NCBI RefSeq assembly: GCF_002161065.1
Contig: NZ_NFLV01000004.1
Coordinates: 1 to 64,000 of the forward strand
Length of the DNA: 64,000 nucleotides
DNA from: Eubacterium sp. An11
Lineage (GTDB): Bacteria; Bacillota; Clostridia; Lachnospirales; Lachnospiraceae
Reading direction: 5' to 3'
The position numbers and the translations under genes were made by a program. Shown in pieces: positions 1-10,300 of this stretch. Positions within the stretch are counted from its first letter, which is position 1; the number at the start of each line of letters is the position of its first letter. Below the pieces are notes generated by a model. It saw only the letters and a list, made by a program, of their open reading frames with translations. It was not told the origin of the DNA and did no database searches.

Positions 1-92
1 CAAATCCAACGAATCAATATCTTTTTAAAAATGATATTATCACCAAGGGGAAAGTCTGCCCTTTTTTCTGATGAAAAATATTTTTCATTTAT

Positions 93-476
93 CTATTGAC
101 ATTTATTAGCTGGACTTTTCTTTTTTGGTATATCCCTTCTTCTCATGATAAACACCCGGCCTATGTTTTCCGGCTGCTCTGCCGCTTGGTAAGAAATGCA
201 CTCTGTCCGATGGACGAACCACATCTCTTTTAACAGTTTCACCGGGGACTTCCCCTGATAAGTAAAAAATCCGATCACACAAAAAGGTACCATCACTGGC
301 ACCACGATATAGGTACACTGTACGATCGGCAAACCGGTGTAGTACCACAGGGCTGCGGCAGATCCAAATCCTGCTAACAGCCCAACGCCGGCAGCAATAC
401 ACTGCTTTAAGGTAAATCCGGCAAATATTTCATTTTGAAACGCCGAGTCAAAATCATCATTGATGTCAATCTTCAT
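93..476 (-). CDS. PrgI family conjugation membrane protein (VirB3-like)
   Basis: A 127-residue protein with two adjacent hydrophobic segments near residues 22-42 and 46-67, followed by a basic cytoplasmic tail. This matches the PrgI family of Firmicute ICEs, a VirB3-like inner-membrane part of the type IV secretion channel that normally precedes the VirB4 ATPase. It lies 33 bases downstream of the TrbL/VirB6-like gene, the usual order in Tn1549-like elements. I chose the second ATG (position 476) because a GGGAG ribosome binding site sits 8 bases upstream; the frame also allows a start at 494. VirB4 should follow to the left, but the 92 bases left in the window show no clear start of it. Confidence 0.82.
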   Translation of the reverse strand: MKIDINDDFDSAFQNEIFAGFTLKQCIAAGVGLLAGFGSAAALWYYTGLPIVQCTYIVVPVMVPFCVIGFFTYQGKSPVKLLKEMWFVHRTECISYQAAEQPENIGRVFIMRRRDIPKKKSPANKCQ

Positions 477-509
477 TGCATTTGCTCCCTTCATTTTTTG
501 TTCAAAAAT

Positions 510-1334
510 CTATAATGCCAAAGCTTTTGCCAGCAGACTGTTCACACCTTTCACGCTGGCCGTCATGAAGATCATCGTAAACAGAGCATTCAGTGCATCC
601 CAAAATCCATCGACCGCCTCTCCGATCAGGCCGGAGCCTTCAAAAACAGAAATACCGGCATGGATGATTTTAAAAGAAATGGCCATCGTCAGGGCAATGG
701 CCACAATCTCAAACGCATTCAGCAAAAACGTTTTCAGCCAGGCATAAAATGTCCGTTCTGTCTCCCTGCCGCCAATGAGTGCTGGGAGTGCAAACGGCGC
801 CAGCACAATAAGCAGGTAGATCCTGATATACCGGCTGTAGACTGTCAACAGCATCAAAAAACTACACACAATTGCTACCAGTACAAAAAAGATACCAAAG
901 AGCAGATAAAATAACGTAGAGCCAATATCCATCTCATCTACCATCAGGTCTGCATTCTGCGTCGTAAACACTTCCCCTACCATCGCTGCCGCAATGGACA
1001 GGATCAGCCGCATCAATAAAAACAGGTTCAGAAAGATCACGTTGGCCACTACAATCTTGATAAAAGCTTCTATTACCATTTCCAGGGTGATGTTGTGATG
1101 GAGGTCACTGACTGCCCGGCAGATGGCAATTAGGAAGAACAGATTCAGTAAAGAAATCCCGATGGCAAGCGACCACGGGTACAGCGTGCGCTCCACAAAA
1201 TTCCAGGCATCCGGGGAGAAATCCTGCGGCGACATTCCCAAAAGCCCGCCGATCAGAGCCATGGCGGCCTTCCAGATTGTATTTGCCAGACCAATGGAAA
1301 ATCCGCCAAAAAAGTTTGTCACCCAATCCGGCAT
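510..1334 (-). CDS. TrbL/VirB6-like conjugal transfer membrane protein
   Basis: A 274-residue polytopic membrane protein with about six hydrophobic stretches, beginning with an amphipathic N-terminus and a proline- and tryptophan-containing loop. Its size, topology and position between a VirB2-like gene and PrgI fit the TrbL/VirB6 (CD1107-like) channel component of Tn1549-type ICEs, which lines the translocation path of the mating pore. A strong AGGAGGTG site precedes the ATG. The assignment rests on topology and gene order; no catalytic motif is expected in this family. Confidence 0.8.
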   Translation of the reverse strand: MPDWVTNFFGGFSIGLANTIWKAAMALIGGLLGMSPQDFSPDAWNFVERTLYPWSLAIGISLLNLFFLIAICRAVSDLHHNITLEMVIEAFIKIVVANVIFLNLFLLMRLILSIAAAMVGEVFTTQNADLMVDEMDIGSTLFYLLFGIFFVLVAIVCSFLMLLTVYSRYIRIYLLIVLAPFALPALIGGRETERTFYAWLKTFLLNAFEIVAIALTMAISFKIIHAGISVFEGSGLIGEAVDGFWDALNALFTMIFMTASVKGVNSLLAKALAL

Positions 1335-1352
1335 AGGACAACACCTCCTTCC

Positions 1353-1691
1353 CTAGTTGCCTGTGTTAATGAGTGGGATGATCTGCGGGGCGATACAGGC
1401 AATAAGGCCGCCGCCCACCCGTTTAAAGGCCGATGACTGCGCCATACCATCCTGTGTATTCATGGATGCTGCCATTTCAAACACACCCCAAAGTAAAAAT
1501 AACTGTCCGATGTTGGATACGATGGATGCCACCACGTTATAAAGGGAATTAAACCCAGTCGTGATGATATTTCCATTGGTCGCCTGTGCATGGATAGATA
1601 TCAAAAATGCTGCAATACAGACGGACATTGCAGCCCTGGCTGCTTCCCTTCCTGCTTTTTTTATGTATTTGTTTATTTGCCCTTTCCGCAT
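1353..1691 (-). CDS. VirB2/TrbC-like (Maff2-type) small membrane protein
   Basis: A 112-residue protein with a basic N-terminus, a cleavable-looking signal segment around residues 18-36 (ending near Ala-Gln-Ala) and two further hydrophobic helices separated by a polar loop containing Met-Asn-Thr-Gln-Asp-Gly-Met. This layout is typical of VirB2/TrbC-like pilin-type proteins and of the Maff2 family that precedes the VirB6-like gene in Tn1549-like ICEs. The start has a GGAGG site 9 bases upstream. It probably acts in the envelope-spanning mating channel. The family name is an inference from length, topology and gene order. Confidence 0.62.
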   Translation of the reverse strand: MRKGQINKYIKKAGREAARAAMSVCIAAFLISIHAQATNGNIITTGFNSLYNVVASIVSNIGQLFLLWGVFEMAASMNTQDGMAQSSAFKRVGGGLIACIAPQIIPLINTGN

Positions 1692-1907
1692 TTATCTGTT
1701 CCTCCTTCCACTAATCCGTCCAATTACCAGCACGACCACAACAGATACGATGATCTGGATCAGTAATGCCAAGAGCCCTGTCATTGGCTGCAGCGTGGCC
1801 GGAAGTATCCGGGAAAGTAAAAAGGTACGGGCTGCCACGTTGGCAAGGAGCCCGATCAGGAACGCCGCGAGCACGGCGATATATTTGATAAAACTATGTC
1901 TTCGCAT
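1692..1907 (-). CDS. Small two-helix membrane protein of the conjugation module
   Basis: A 71-residue basic protein with two transmembrane helices and a short Arg-rich tail (ends Gly-Arg-Arg-Asn-Arg). I do not recognise the family. It starts inside the end of the preceding gene (14-base overlap) and its stop abuts the next gene, so it is translated as part of the transfer operon. A GTG at 1922 also opens the frame, but it overlaps the AAAGGAG site itself, so the ATG at 1907 is the better start. A role in the mating channel is inferred from position only. Confidence 0.55.
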   Translation of the reverse strand: MRRHSFIKYIAVLAAFLIGLLANVAARTFLLSRILPATLQPMTGLLALLIQIIVSVVVVLVIGRISGRRNR

Positions 1908-2331
1908 TATTTTCTTCTTCACTCCTTTTCTGCATGGGAAGCCTGCGGCTTTTGTAGGCTTCCTGCCATATCATATAGGAACATACCTCATCACACTCCC
2001 GGGAACCATCGGAAGCATAGGTAAACAGCGCCGTCTCATAATCCTGGTACCGGCTGTCCTTTAAATAGCTTATTGCCGCACGGAACCGTTTCCGTGCCTT
2101 TTTCTGCCGGCATTTCCGGGATACCAGAAAAAAGGTCCCTTCGATGCTCCCTGCTGTCCGGTAAGCCGTTTGCAGACTCTCTATCGTCTCCTGTTGATAC
2201 CGGACATGCGGCAGACGACGTTTGTATCTGGGTACTGCGTCCCGCATCCTCTGTACCCACAGGATAAACAGGGTCAAAAAGAAAGCAAACCCAAACGACA
2301 GACCCGCAATGGCAAGAATCTCCCGGCTCAT
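1894..2331 (-). CDS. Membrane-anchored hypothetical protein of the transfer operon
   Basis: A 145-residue protein with one N-terminal transmembrane helix (residues about 5-25) and a strongly basic cytoplasmic part rich in Arg, Lys and Tyr. It overlaps the coiled-coil gene upstream by four bases (ATGA), a sign of translational coupling, and also overlaps the next small gene. I do not recognise a family. Its position between the coiled-coil protein and the VirB2-like gene suggests a transfer accessory factor, but nothing in the sequence proves this. Confidence 0.55.
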   Translation of the reverse strand: MSREILAIAGLSFGFAFFLTLFILWVQRMRDAVPRYKRRLPHVRYQQETIESLQTAYRTAGSIEGTFFLVSRKCRQKKARKRFRAAISYLKDSRYQDYETALFTYASDGSRECDEVCSYMIWQEAYKSRRLPMQKRSEEENNAKT

Positions 2332-3677
2332 GCTTCTTCCCCATTCCGGTAACCAAAGTAAATGCGGGCTGCCTGATACACTTTGTGAACCAGATCTTCC
2401 GGAGATGTATTGAAAGAAAACTCTGCAGATCCGATCAGTTCTTCTTCATTTTCATCATAGATAAACGTGAGTCCCGCTTTATTCTCGTTATATCGTTTCA
2501 GAAGTTTTTTCATGCTCCATCCGCCTTTTTGTTTTTTGCGGATATCAAACCACGGTGATTCCCCAAAGGAAAACATGATCTGCAGTCCGCCAGCTGCGAC
2601 AGCGACCAGCTCCCCCTCCCGGGCATGGAGAAGCCGGGCATCCATGCCGGTTTCCTGCAGATACTCCTGCAGGATCTCCGCCGTCAAAGGGCCTTCCGCC
2701 AAAAGAACATCCGCCGGTTCCAGCTCTCTCTGGCTGGCGGATATGTCATCTGCTTTTATTTCTTCTGTACTTCGGAATGCCGCCCTATCTGCTTCCTCTT
2801 CTGGTTCTCCTTTTTCCTGCAAGCCGTCCCTATCCTGTGTTTTCAGCTGTGTACCCGCCATCAGTTTTTTGAACAACTCCCCCTTTTCTTCCTGCAGGCG
2901 CCGGTTGTCTTCCTTTAAATGGTTGTTCTCTTCTTCCAGTGCTTCTTTTTCTTCCGCTAATTTTTTTGCAAGCGCATGAAGGGATTCCATGTCCTTTTTC
3001 TGCTGTTCCGGCAGGTTCTTTTTCAGTTCTTCCAATTCCTGATTGGCTCTCGTAAGATACTCATTTTTTTCCTTTAACTGGCGGTTCTCTTCTTTGCTGT
3101 CTTCCAGTTCTTCTTTTTGGCTGTCCACTGTTCCCTGCAAGGCAGCGATCTTCTCCTCCATCTGTTTTCTGGCTGTCTGCCCGGCTGTCTCCTGCAGAGC
3201 AGACACGTATGAACTGTCCGCCGGAAGTTTAGATATCTTTTCCTCGTACTCCCCGGCCAGCCGTTGACTCCGAAGTTTTTCGTTGCGAGCCTCCTCCCGG
3301 AGCAAGGAGACCTGCATCCACTGTTCGGTCTTTTCTTTATCAATTTTTACCTGCGCTTCCTGCAGGGCAGCTTTCTCTTTTATCAGGCTTTCCATCCTCT
3401 CCTGCAGTTCCGTCTCTTTTTCTTTGATGGCTGCTTCCCGGGCAGTGACGGCCAAAAGACGGTCTTCCAGACCGGATAATGTTTCCTTCAGGGCTACCTC
3501 TTTTGCATCCAGACTCTCTTTCCTTTTTCGGTAGACTTCTTCCATCTGGATATATTCCGCATCCCTGTCCGCAAAGATCTGCCGCATCTGTACCAGCATA
3601 TCCGGCATTGTGGCTTCCTGAGATAGCCCTTCTTCTCTGTCAGACTGCCCTTTCTGATCCTTTTTTATTTCATCCAT
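2328..3677 (-). CDS. Long coiled-coil protein of the ICE
   Basis: A 449-residue soluble protein. Residues about 40-280 form an almost uninterrupted heptad-rich coiled coil dense in Glu, Lys, Gln and Leu. An acidic linker follows, then a C-terminal globular domain of about 130 residues containing aromatic motifs (Ser-Phe-Gly-Glu-Ser-Pro-Trp-Phe). There is no signal peptide or membrane helix. The gene sits between the PPQTG surface protein and the conjugation genes and overlaps the next gene by four bases. The C-terminal domain may bind a partner while the coiled coil spaces or oligomerises it; this is inference and I cannot name the family. Confidence 0.6.
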   Translation of the reverse strand: MDEIKKDQKGQSDREEGLSQEATMPDMLVQMRQIFADRDAEYIQMEEVYRKRKESLDAKEVALKETLSGLEDRLLAVTAREAAIKEKETELQERMESLIKEKAALQEAQVKIDKEKTEQWMQVSLLREEARNEKLRSQRLAGEYEEKISKLPADSSYVSALQETAGQTARKQMEEKIAALQGTVDSQKEELEDSKEENRQLKEKNEYLTRANQELEELKKNLPEQQKKDMESLHALAKKLAEEKEALEEENNHLKEDNRRLQEEKGELFKKLMAGTQLKTQDRDGLQEKGEPEEEADRAAFRSTEEIKADDISASQRELEPADVLLAEGPLTAEILQEYLQETGMDARLLHAREGELVAVAAGGLQIMFSFGESPWFDIRKKQKGGWSMKKLLKRYNENKAGLTFIYDENEEELIGSAEFSFNTSPEDLVHKVYQAARIYFGYRNGEEA

Positions 3678-3705
3678 CTATCCATCAACCCTCCTACTTC
3701 TATAT

Positions 3706-4275
3706 TTATCCAAAAAAATACCAGCGGAGAAATAAAAACAGGCACAAAAAGACGGATGCCAGGAACAATGCCGCATACTTTAGGAAACTGTTCCAGTCCC
3801 CGGTCTGCGGCGGCGTAGTCTTCTGCACTGTCTCTTTCCTCTCCTCCATCTGCTCTGCTTCCTCCTGTGTTTCCTGCACCTGTCTGTCTTTTTCCTGTTG
3901 CCCGGATATTTGTCCCTGAGCAATATTTTTCCCTTCTGCCGCCACCACGGTACAGGTAGTCTCGACCTCATGGGTGGTCCCCTGCACATCGGTATAACGG
4001 TAGATGACAGGGTATTTTCCGGCCATCCCCGTATCAACCGCGCTGGTGTCGATCTCCACCCGTTCCACCGCGTCATTAACACCCAGCCCTTCTTTTAGAT
4101 CAGGGATGGTATCCCCCACGCCGATGACAATATCCCGGATCCCGACCAGCCGGGGTTCTTCCTGCCGCAAAGCAGGCTGTGGCTCCGCACGAAAAAAATA
4201 ACCGGCAATGCCAGCTCCGCAGAGCAGGCATAAAAAAAGGAACAAGGCGCCGGGTAATACTTTTCTTATCTTCAT
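3706..4275 (-). CDS. Sortase-anchored Ig-like surface protein with PPQTG signal
   Basis: A 189-residue protein with an N-terminal signal or anchor segment (residues 5-28), one bacterial Ig-like domain of the DUF5011/HYR-like type (about 40-115, with the ending Gly-Lys-Tyr-Pro-Val-Ile-Tyr), a Gln/Glu-rich stalk, then PPQTG at residues 155-159, a hydrophobic helix and a short tail. PPQTG fits the (S/P)PxTG signals known for clostridial class B sortases, and such a sortase is encoded at 21947-22702 in the same element. The ribosome binding site is unusual: AGGAGG is 39 bases from the ATG but is separated from it by a perfect hairpin (see the regulatory entry). Confidence 0.68.
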   Translation of the reverse strand: MKIRKVLPGALFLFLCLLCGAGIAGYFFRAEPQPALRQEEPRLVGIRDIVIGVGDTIPDLKEGLGVNDAVERVEIDTSAVDTGMAGKYPVIYRYTDVQGTTHEVETTCTVVAAEGKNIAQGQISGQQEKDRQVQETQEEAEQMEERKETVQKTTPPQTGDWNSFLKYAALFLASVFLCLFLFLRWYFFG

Positions 4276-4320
4276 TTGTCACATCCAGCCCGTACGGAAA
4301 TTCAGTACGGGCTGCCTCCT
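4276..4320 (-). promoter_or_regulatory. Shine-Dalgarno separated from start codon by a perfect hairpin
   Basis: In minus-strand mRNA, AGGAGG (4315-4320) is followed at once by a perfect 10-bp stem (4305-4314 with 4286-4295, 9-base loop) and then by 10 bases before the ATG at 4275. Unfolded, the spacing is 39 bases. Folded, the hairpin brings the site to about 10 bases. There is no U-tract, so it is not a terminator. Confidence 0.55.
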
Positions 4321-4335
4321 TTTCGGTTTTTTGAC

Positions 4336-4364
4336 ACAAAAAAAGCAGGCCCTTATTTCCTGCT
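4336..4364 (-). terminator. Rho-independent terminator after the giant surface protein gene
   Basis: A six-base-pair stem (AGCAGG with CCTGCT), 9-base loop, followed by a run of seven U residues in the minus-strand transcript. It lies 12 bases after the stop of the 2051-residue gene. Confidence 0.7.
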
Positions 4365-4375
4365 ATTGTTGTTCT

Positions 4376-7300
4376 TTATTTCATTTTTTTCCGTCTTCTC
4401 CGGATAAGAAAAACGCCGGCCCCACCAAAGGCGGCTGCCGCCAGCGCAAACCATCCGGCATAACTGGTAACGCCGGTCTTTGCCCCTTTCGGTCCACTCT
4501 TTCTTTCCTCATTATTATCTTCAGACGAAGTTCCATCCGGATGAAATGTTTTTTCCACCGCTTTTTCCAGCGGGGATTTCGGGACCTTCACAGTAACGGT
4601 TGCCTCTTTTTCCGGCGTCTGGTCGGTGATGACTGTTGCTGTGTTGTTGATCTTCTGACCGGTCAGGTCTTCACTGGTAATGGTCGCGTGAAAGGTAATC
4701 TCTGACTGCCCGGACAGCGTTGGGTAAACTATTTTGAATCCGCCGTCCGTGCGTACCAGATGGATGGAATCGGTATTCCTCTCCACCTCGTCTTTTTCCG
4801 GCACGGCTGCGCCGTCTACCTGGATGGATGCGTAATCAATGTCCACACCTTTTGTCAGATCTTTATCTTCCACGATAACGTTAGTCGCTGTGGCTCCTTC
4901 AGTATTCTGGCTGACTGCAATCGTATACTGGATGGTTTCACCAACCGAATATACCGTGGCATCAGCTTTCTTCTCAATAGAAACATCCGGGGTTCCCACG
5001 CCGACTTCATGTTCTGTGATGATCCAGTTATCCAGTGGATGCAGGGTATCGTTTGTATCGTGGAATTTATCACTGTTCCAGGTTTCTTCCGGAACGGTTC
5101 CATCTTCCCCAATCTCTTCTTTGGTCGGTTCATAGACCTGTGCCACATTTTTGATGACTTCATCCTTATCCACATCTTCATTGACAGTCACGGAGAAGGA
5201 AACGTTCTGTGCTTCCCCTGCCGCGATGGATGGGAGGATAAAACGGACATAGGGCTGTTCGTCGATCATAAATACTTCTCCACCACTACTTTCCACATAA
5301 GTAGTATATTCCGGGACAGCATCACGGACGAGGATATTGGTTTTTTCTTTATCGGAGGTGTTTTTCACAGTAATGGTATACTGGATCGTCCCTCCGGCTT
5401 CCACAACCGTGCCGCTCACCGGGTCGGCTTCTTTTTTCGCAGTGAGGCCGTCCCCTACCGGGGTCAGAGGGACTTCATGGTCAGTCTCTGCATAGGCGTT
5501 ATCTGCCTTCGCTTTCGCCGTGTTTGGCACCATGCCGCCCATCAGACTTTCTTCCACAAATACGACATCATAAAGGACCTTGATGGCATCGCTGTCAGTC
5601 AGGTCCATGCCGGTATCGATCAGATAACCTTTGCTATCTGCAGTCACAGAAACTGGTGTGATCTCCGTATCATTGAAATATACCTTGATGGTATCCGGCT
5701 GGATTGTGGCGCCGTCTACCTGCAGGTTGTCTTTGACGATGATGTGTTTCGCGATAAGGTCTTCTTTGGTCTGGGTGACAGTGACCGTATAATGCCCGGT
5801 CTCTCCTACCTGGTAGACATCCTTATCTGACGTTTTTTCAATCGCCAGTGTCGGGGATACCACATCGACTTCATGGTCAGTTACCACCCAATCATCCAGC
5901 GGATGAGTAATAGTGTTGGTATCCTCAAATCTGTCGCTGTTCCAGATTTTTTCCGGTACTGTGCCATCCTCGCCTATTTCTTCTGCCGTTGGCTCATAGA
6001 CTTGTGCAGTATTTTTGATCACATCGTCTTCTGTTGCTTCCTCATTAACGGTCACAGAGAAAAATACCTGCTGTGCTTCCCCTGCCGCGATGACTGGGAT
6101 CACAAAGCGGACATACGGCTGTTCGTCGATCGTGAACAGTTCTCCGCCACTGCCCTCTACATAGGTTGTCAGTTCCGGTATCGCATCGCGGACAAGAACG
6201 TCGGTCTTTTCCTGATCGGAAATGTTCTTCACTGTGATAGTGTACTGGATGGTATCACCCGCCTTTACCACAGTGCCGCCTGCCGGGTTGGCTTCTTTTT
6301 TCGCTTCCAAACCATCTCCTACAGGAGTCAGCGGTACTTCCCGGTCAGTTTCCGTTTCCGTATTTTCCGCCTTTGCCTTCGCTGTATTCGGCACGGTCTG
6401 TCCATTGAGACGACCGGATTCAAAATAGACATCATAAGTGACTTTCAGGCTGTCCTTATCGGACAGGTCTTTTCCTGTCTCGATAGTGTATCCATTTACG
6501 TCTGAGATAATATTGGCAGGTGTGATCTCCACATCATTAAAATATAACTTGATGGTGTCCACCTGAATCTTTGCCCCTTCCGCCTGCAGGGCATCTTTGA
6601 TCACAACCTGTTTCGCAGTCATATCCTCTGTGGTCTGGGTGACGTTGACCGTATAATGCCCAGTGTCTCCCACCTGGTAAGTGTCTTGATCGGAGGTCTT
6701 TTCGATGGCCAGCTTCGGCACTTTTTTCTCCGGGATGAACGGCACACTGTCGTACTTCCATTCCGGATTATTGCTGCAGCTTACACCAGCAGTATTGACA
6801 AGCTCCACGTCCCCGGCTTCCGGCAGTACCTTTGCCCGGTATGTGACAACGAGGGTATCGTCTTCCGTCAGATCAAGGCCGGTATCCATGTCAAACCCAT
6901 CCATTGTCTCATTATAAGCGATCTGTACCTGTTCAGTAACATCTTCATTATTCAGCTTCACGGACATGGAATCCGCATAGATGGTGACCATGCCGGTCTG
7001 GTCCAGGGCATCCGTGATCTGCACATCTTCTGCGGTGGTGTTCTGGTTTGGATTGGTAAAAGTCAGGGTGAACGTCACGTCTTTCCCGACTACCGGGGAA
7101 GCATTGTCGATCTCTTTTTCTACTTTCGGGTTCGGGCCATCCGGGATGACTGTCTCATCCGTTGTGACCTTTAATGCTTCGTCAGAGACTGCAGTTGCCG
7201 TATTCAGGATTTCCTTTCCCGCCAGGTCTTTATCCGTAATCTTCATGTCATATTTGATGGACATTTTTGTCTCACTGGTGACGTTCACATACGGTGGGTT

Positions 7301-10300
7301 CCAGGTTCCCTGTTCCTCCGGATTCTTGCCGTTTTCCAGGTCATAGAGGTCATAATTGCCATCTACCACAAGGTGCTTATCGGAACGCAGGATAAACGCA
7401 TCGATCTTGGCGGTCTTTATATAATCGTCTTCTCCAGCCAGGTCGGTACCTTCCCGCAGCTCATAGCCGTTGGTATCATACAGGGCAATCGTTCCAGTCA
7501 GGAACTCCACGCCTTCGGTCTCCAACTTATCGGTGAAAACAAGGTTTCGGGCAATGGTTCCCTTATGAGTATTGATCACGTCGATGGTATAGGAGACATT
7601 ATCCCCGATCTCGTACTCGTCCGAATCGGCTTTCTTCACGATCTGCAAGCGAGGGGAATTGATATAAACGGTAGTGGTATCTTTAACCACTTCATAGCTA
7701 CCGTCTTCCGCCTTCTCCACGTTAGCCGCGGTCACCTTTGCCGTGTTAGTGATTTCTGTACCGTTGACGTCAACCTCTTCGTTCTCCAGAGCATTGGCGT
7801 CGTATTTAATAGTCAAAAACGCACCTTTTTCCAGGTAGGTATCTTTGACGATAAATCCATTCCCAGACTTTTCAATGGTGATGACCGGAGTGCGGTCCTC
7901 TGTCTCATCGTAAAGCTCCGGGTTCAGCGTATTGGTTTCGTCTTCGGTTCCGGCGATCTTATACTGGATAGTCTTGCCGTCTCCTCCGGACGCTTTCTCA
8001 AAGGTGAGGACAGTCCCGTCTGCGGCGGTCTCTGTGATAACAATGTCGTCATAATTTAATTCCAGGCCATCCGGCAGGGTCAGGTCATCAATGACCACAT
8101 CCTTTGCCACAGTGCCGTCAGCACCAGCGCTTGTTACGACTACCTGGTACTGGACTTTCTCATATCCCGTCTCTTCCTCGTAGATCCGGAACTCGTTATC
8201 ACACCGGTTGTCGTTCTTCTCCGTTTTATAGGGATTGATATAGGATTTGTCGATGGTGAGCTTCGCGGTGTTGATGTAATACTCCGCTTCATCCTGTACT
8301 TTTGGTGCATTATCGGCAGTTACCGTCACCATGTTCCGGGATTCCTCGCCATTGCCCTTCTCATTGGCTGCAGTTGTATAAGTGATGGTTGCTGTGGCTC
8401 CTGCCGGGAAATGATTGATGGTATATTTCCATCCGTTATCCCCGCTTTCTGCTTTGCCGGCTGTGACTTTCCGCGTTTCTGTCTCATTCCGGTATTCCGG
8501 ATTTAAGGTATTGGTCGGGTCGTTCGTACCTGCTACTGGTACCACGACAGTTTCCGGCAGGCCGGAAATCTTCACGGAATCATAATCCAGGGTCATGCCT
8601 TCCGGTACATCATCTGCGATAACAACGTTGTTGGCGGTACCTTTGCTTGTGTTGGTTACCTTGACCGTGAAAGTAGCGGTATCGCCAATCTCGTATTCAT
8701 ATCGGTCTACGGTCTTATCCACCGTCAGGACAGCGCTGTTGATGTAAGTCTCTGCATCATCATCCGCATGGCCGGATGGATTCTTGATGTTCCAGCAGGT
8801 TGCACTGGCGGTATTATACAGTTCTTTGGTATTTCCGGATTCTAAGGCTTTGCAGTTGACTTTTACCGTCAATGTCTGGTTGGCTCCCAGGTTTGCCCCT
8901 GTAACGCGGACATTTTGGCCATCCACCGAGCCAGATCCGGCACTCGGCGTTACTCCGTTTACCTGCAGATCAGACGGGATGGCATCGGTCATAACCACAT
9001 CGTAAGCGGTGGAATTGTCTGTCACGTTTTTCACTGAAATAGTGTAGGTTACGGTATCACCCACCTTATACTCGTAGGCATCTGCCACTTTATCAAAGGT
9101 CAGCTCTGCCAGCGGGACGCGGACAGTCACTTGATTGGATGTTTTATTATAAGTCTCATCGTCCGGGTCAACATACTGTAAGGAGCTGCTGTTCGGGATA
9201 ACCGCATAATTCCTTCCCGAATCATAGTATGGTGCCAGATTTGCGTCGGCCTTAATTTTAGCAGCGATATTGACAGACACTGTGCCGGTTGGGTTCGTTA
9301 CAAGATAACTGCTCTTTGCGCTCACTGTCACCGTCTGTCCATTGATACTGTAATCAAAGTTGCCTGTGGCATCGCCACCATTAACTGTGATGCCTGTGAT
9401 GCTCATTGGCGTCAAAACACCTTCCAATGTATCAGTGATAATGAAGGATTTTCCTCCTGCAGAACCGTCTGTAATGGCGGCCTGTAAGGTATAGGTAAAA
9501 ACTTCTTTTGCATTGGAAAGGGTGATATCTGTAGTGTCATTGACCTGTTTGAAGATATCGGCTTCAAAAAAACCTTCATCTAAATCCAGATTTCCGTCAA
9601 AACTAAAAAAAGCGCCGTTCGTCTGGGTACCGGTAGCATCCGCACCACCAGAGTAATAACGGACTTTAAAAGTTGTATTAGAAGTAGAAGATGGTGTAAA
9701 GCCTAATGCCAAGGTATATTTTTTAGCACTTTTATATCCAGGTCTGTCAGTACCTAACTGAATATTGTCATCCCGTTCATCATGCGGGCCATCATACCAG
9801 ACCGTGTTTCCTTCCGTTGCCCCGATCTGATTACACTTCGCTGCACCAGCCCAGGACAGCTTCGCTGCCTTATATGCCCAGTCTACCCGTCCTGGACTTA
9901 ATACTTCCACTGCCTGGTTACAATCAATGTCGATAAAACGCAAGTGCATCTTTGCATTGCTGCCCTCGACCATGTTTTTGGTGCCATGCTCATAAACATA
10001 AATGGAGCAGTCCAGGCTCTTATATCCACGGAACCGGACTGCGCCAAGCTGGCCGTCAAAGACTGCAATATCGCAGCCTTCCGCATTGCTGATGGTCCCT
10101 TTGGCATTGTCGAAGACAACCCGGACATCGTATTTCTGCCCATCATCTGTAATATCAATGTTATTATACTGAATCCAATATGTCCCACTGGTTGTCAGAT
10201 TAGAAATATAGGCATCTCCTAAATTTCCTAGAGCTCCTTCTGCCCCCTGATCACGATCCTCCCAAATCCAGTCTTTATCACCTGTCTTTTTGGCTTTCGT

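Noticed and set aside
1-92. Possible start of VirB4 at the left edge
   Set aside because: The only open minus-strand frame has no start codon with a ribosome binding site and does not resemble a VirB4 N-terminus.
4760-8059. Long plus-strand open frames (up to 356 codons) opposite the giant surface protein gene
   Set aside because: They have no ribosome binding sites and mirror the codon usage of the repeat-rich gene on the other strand.
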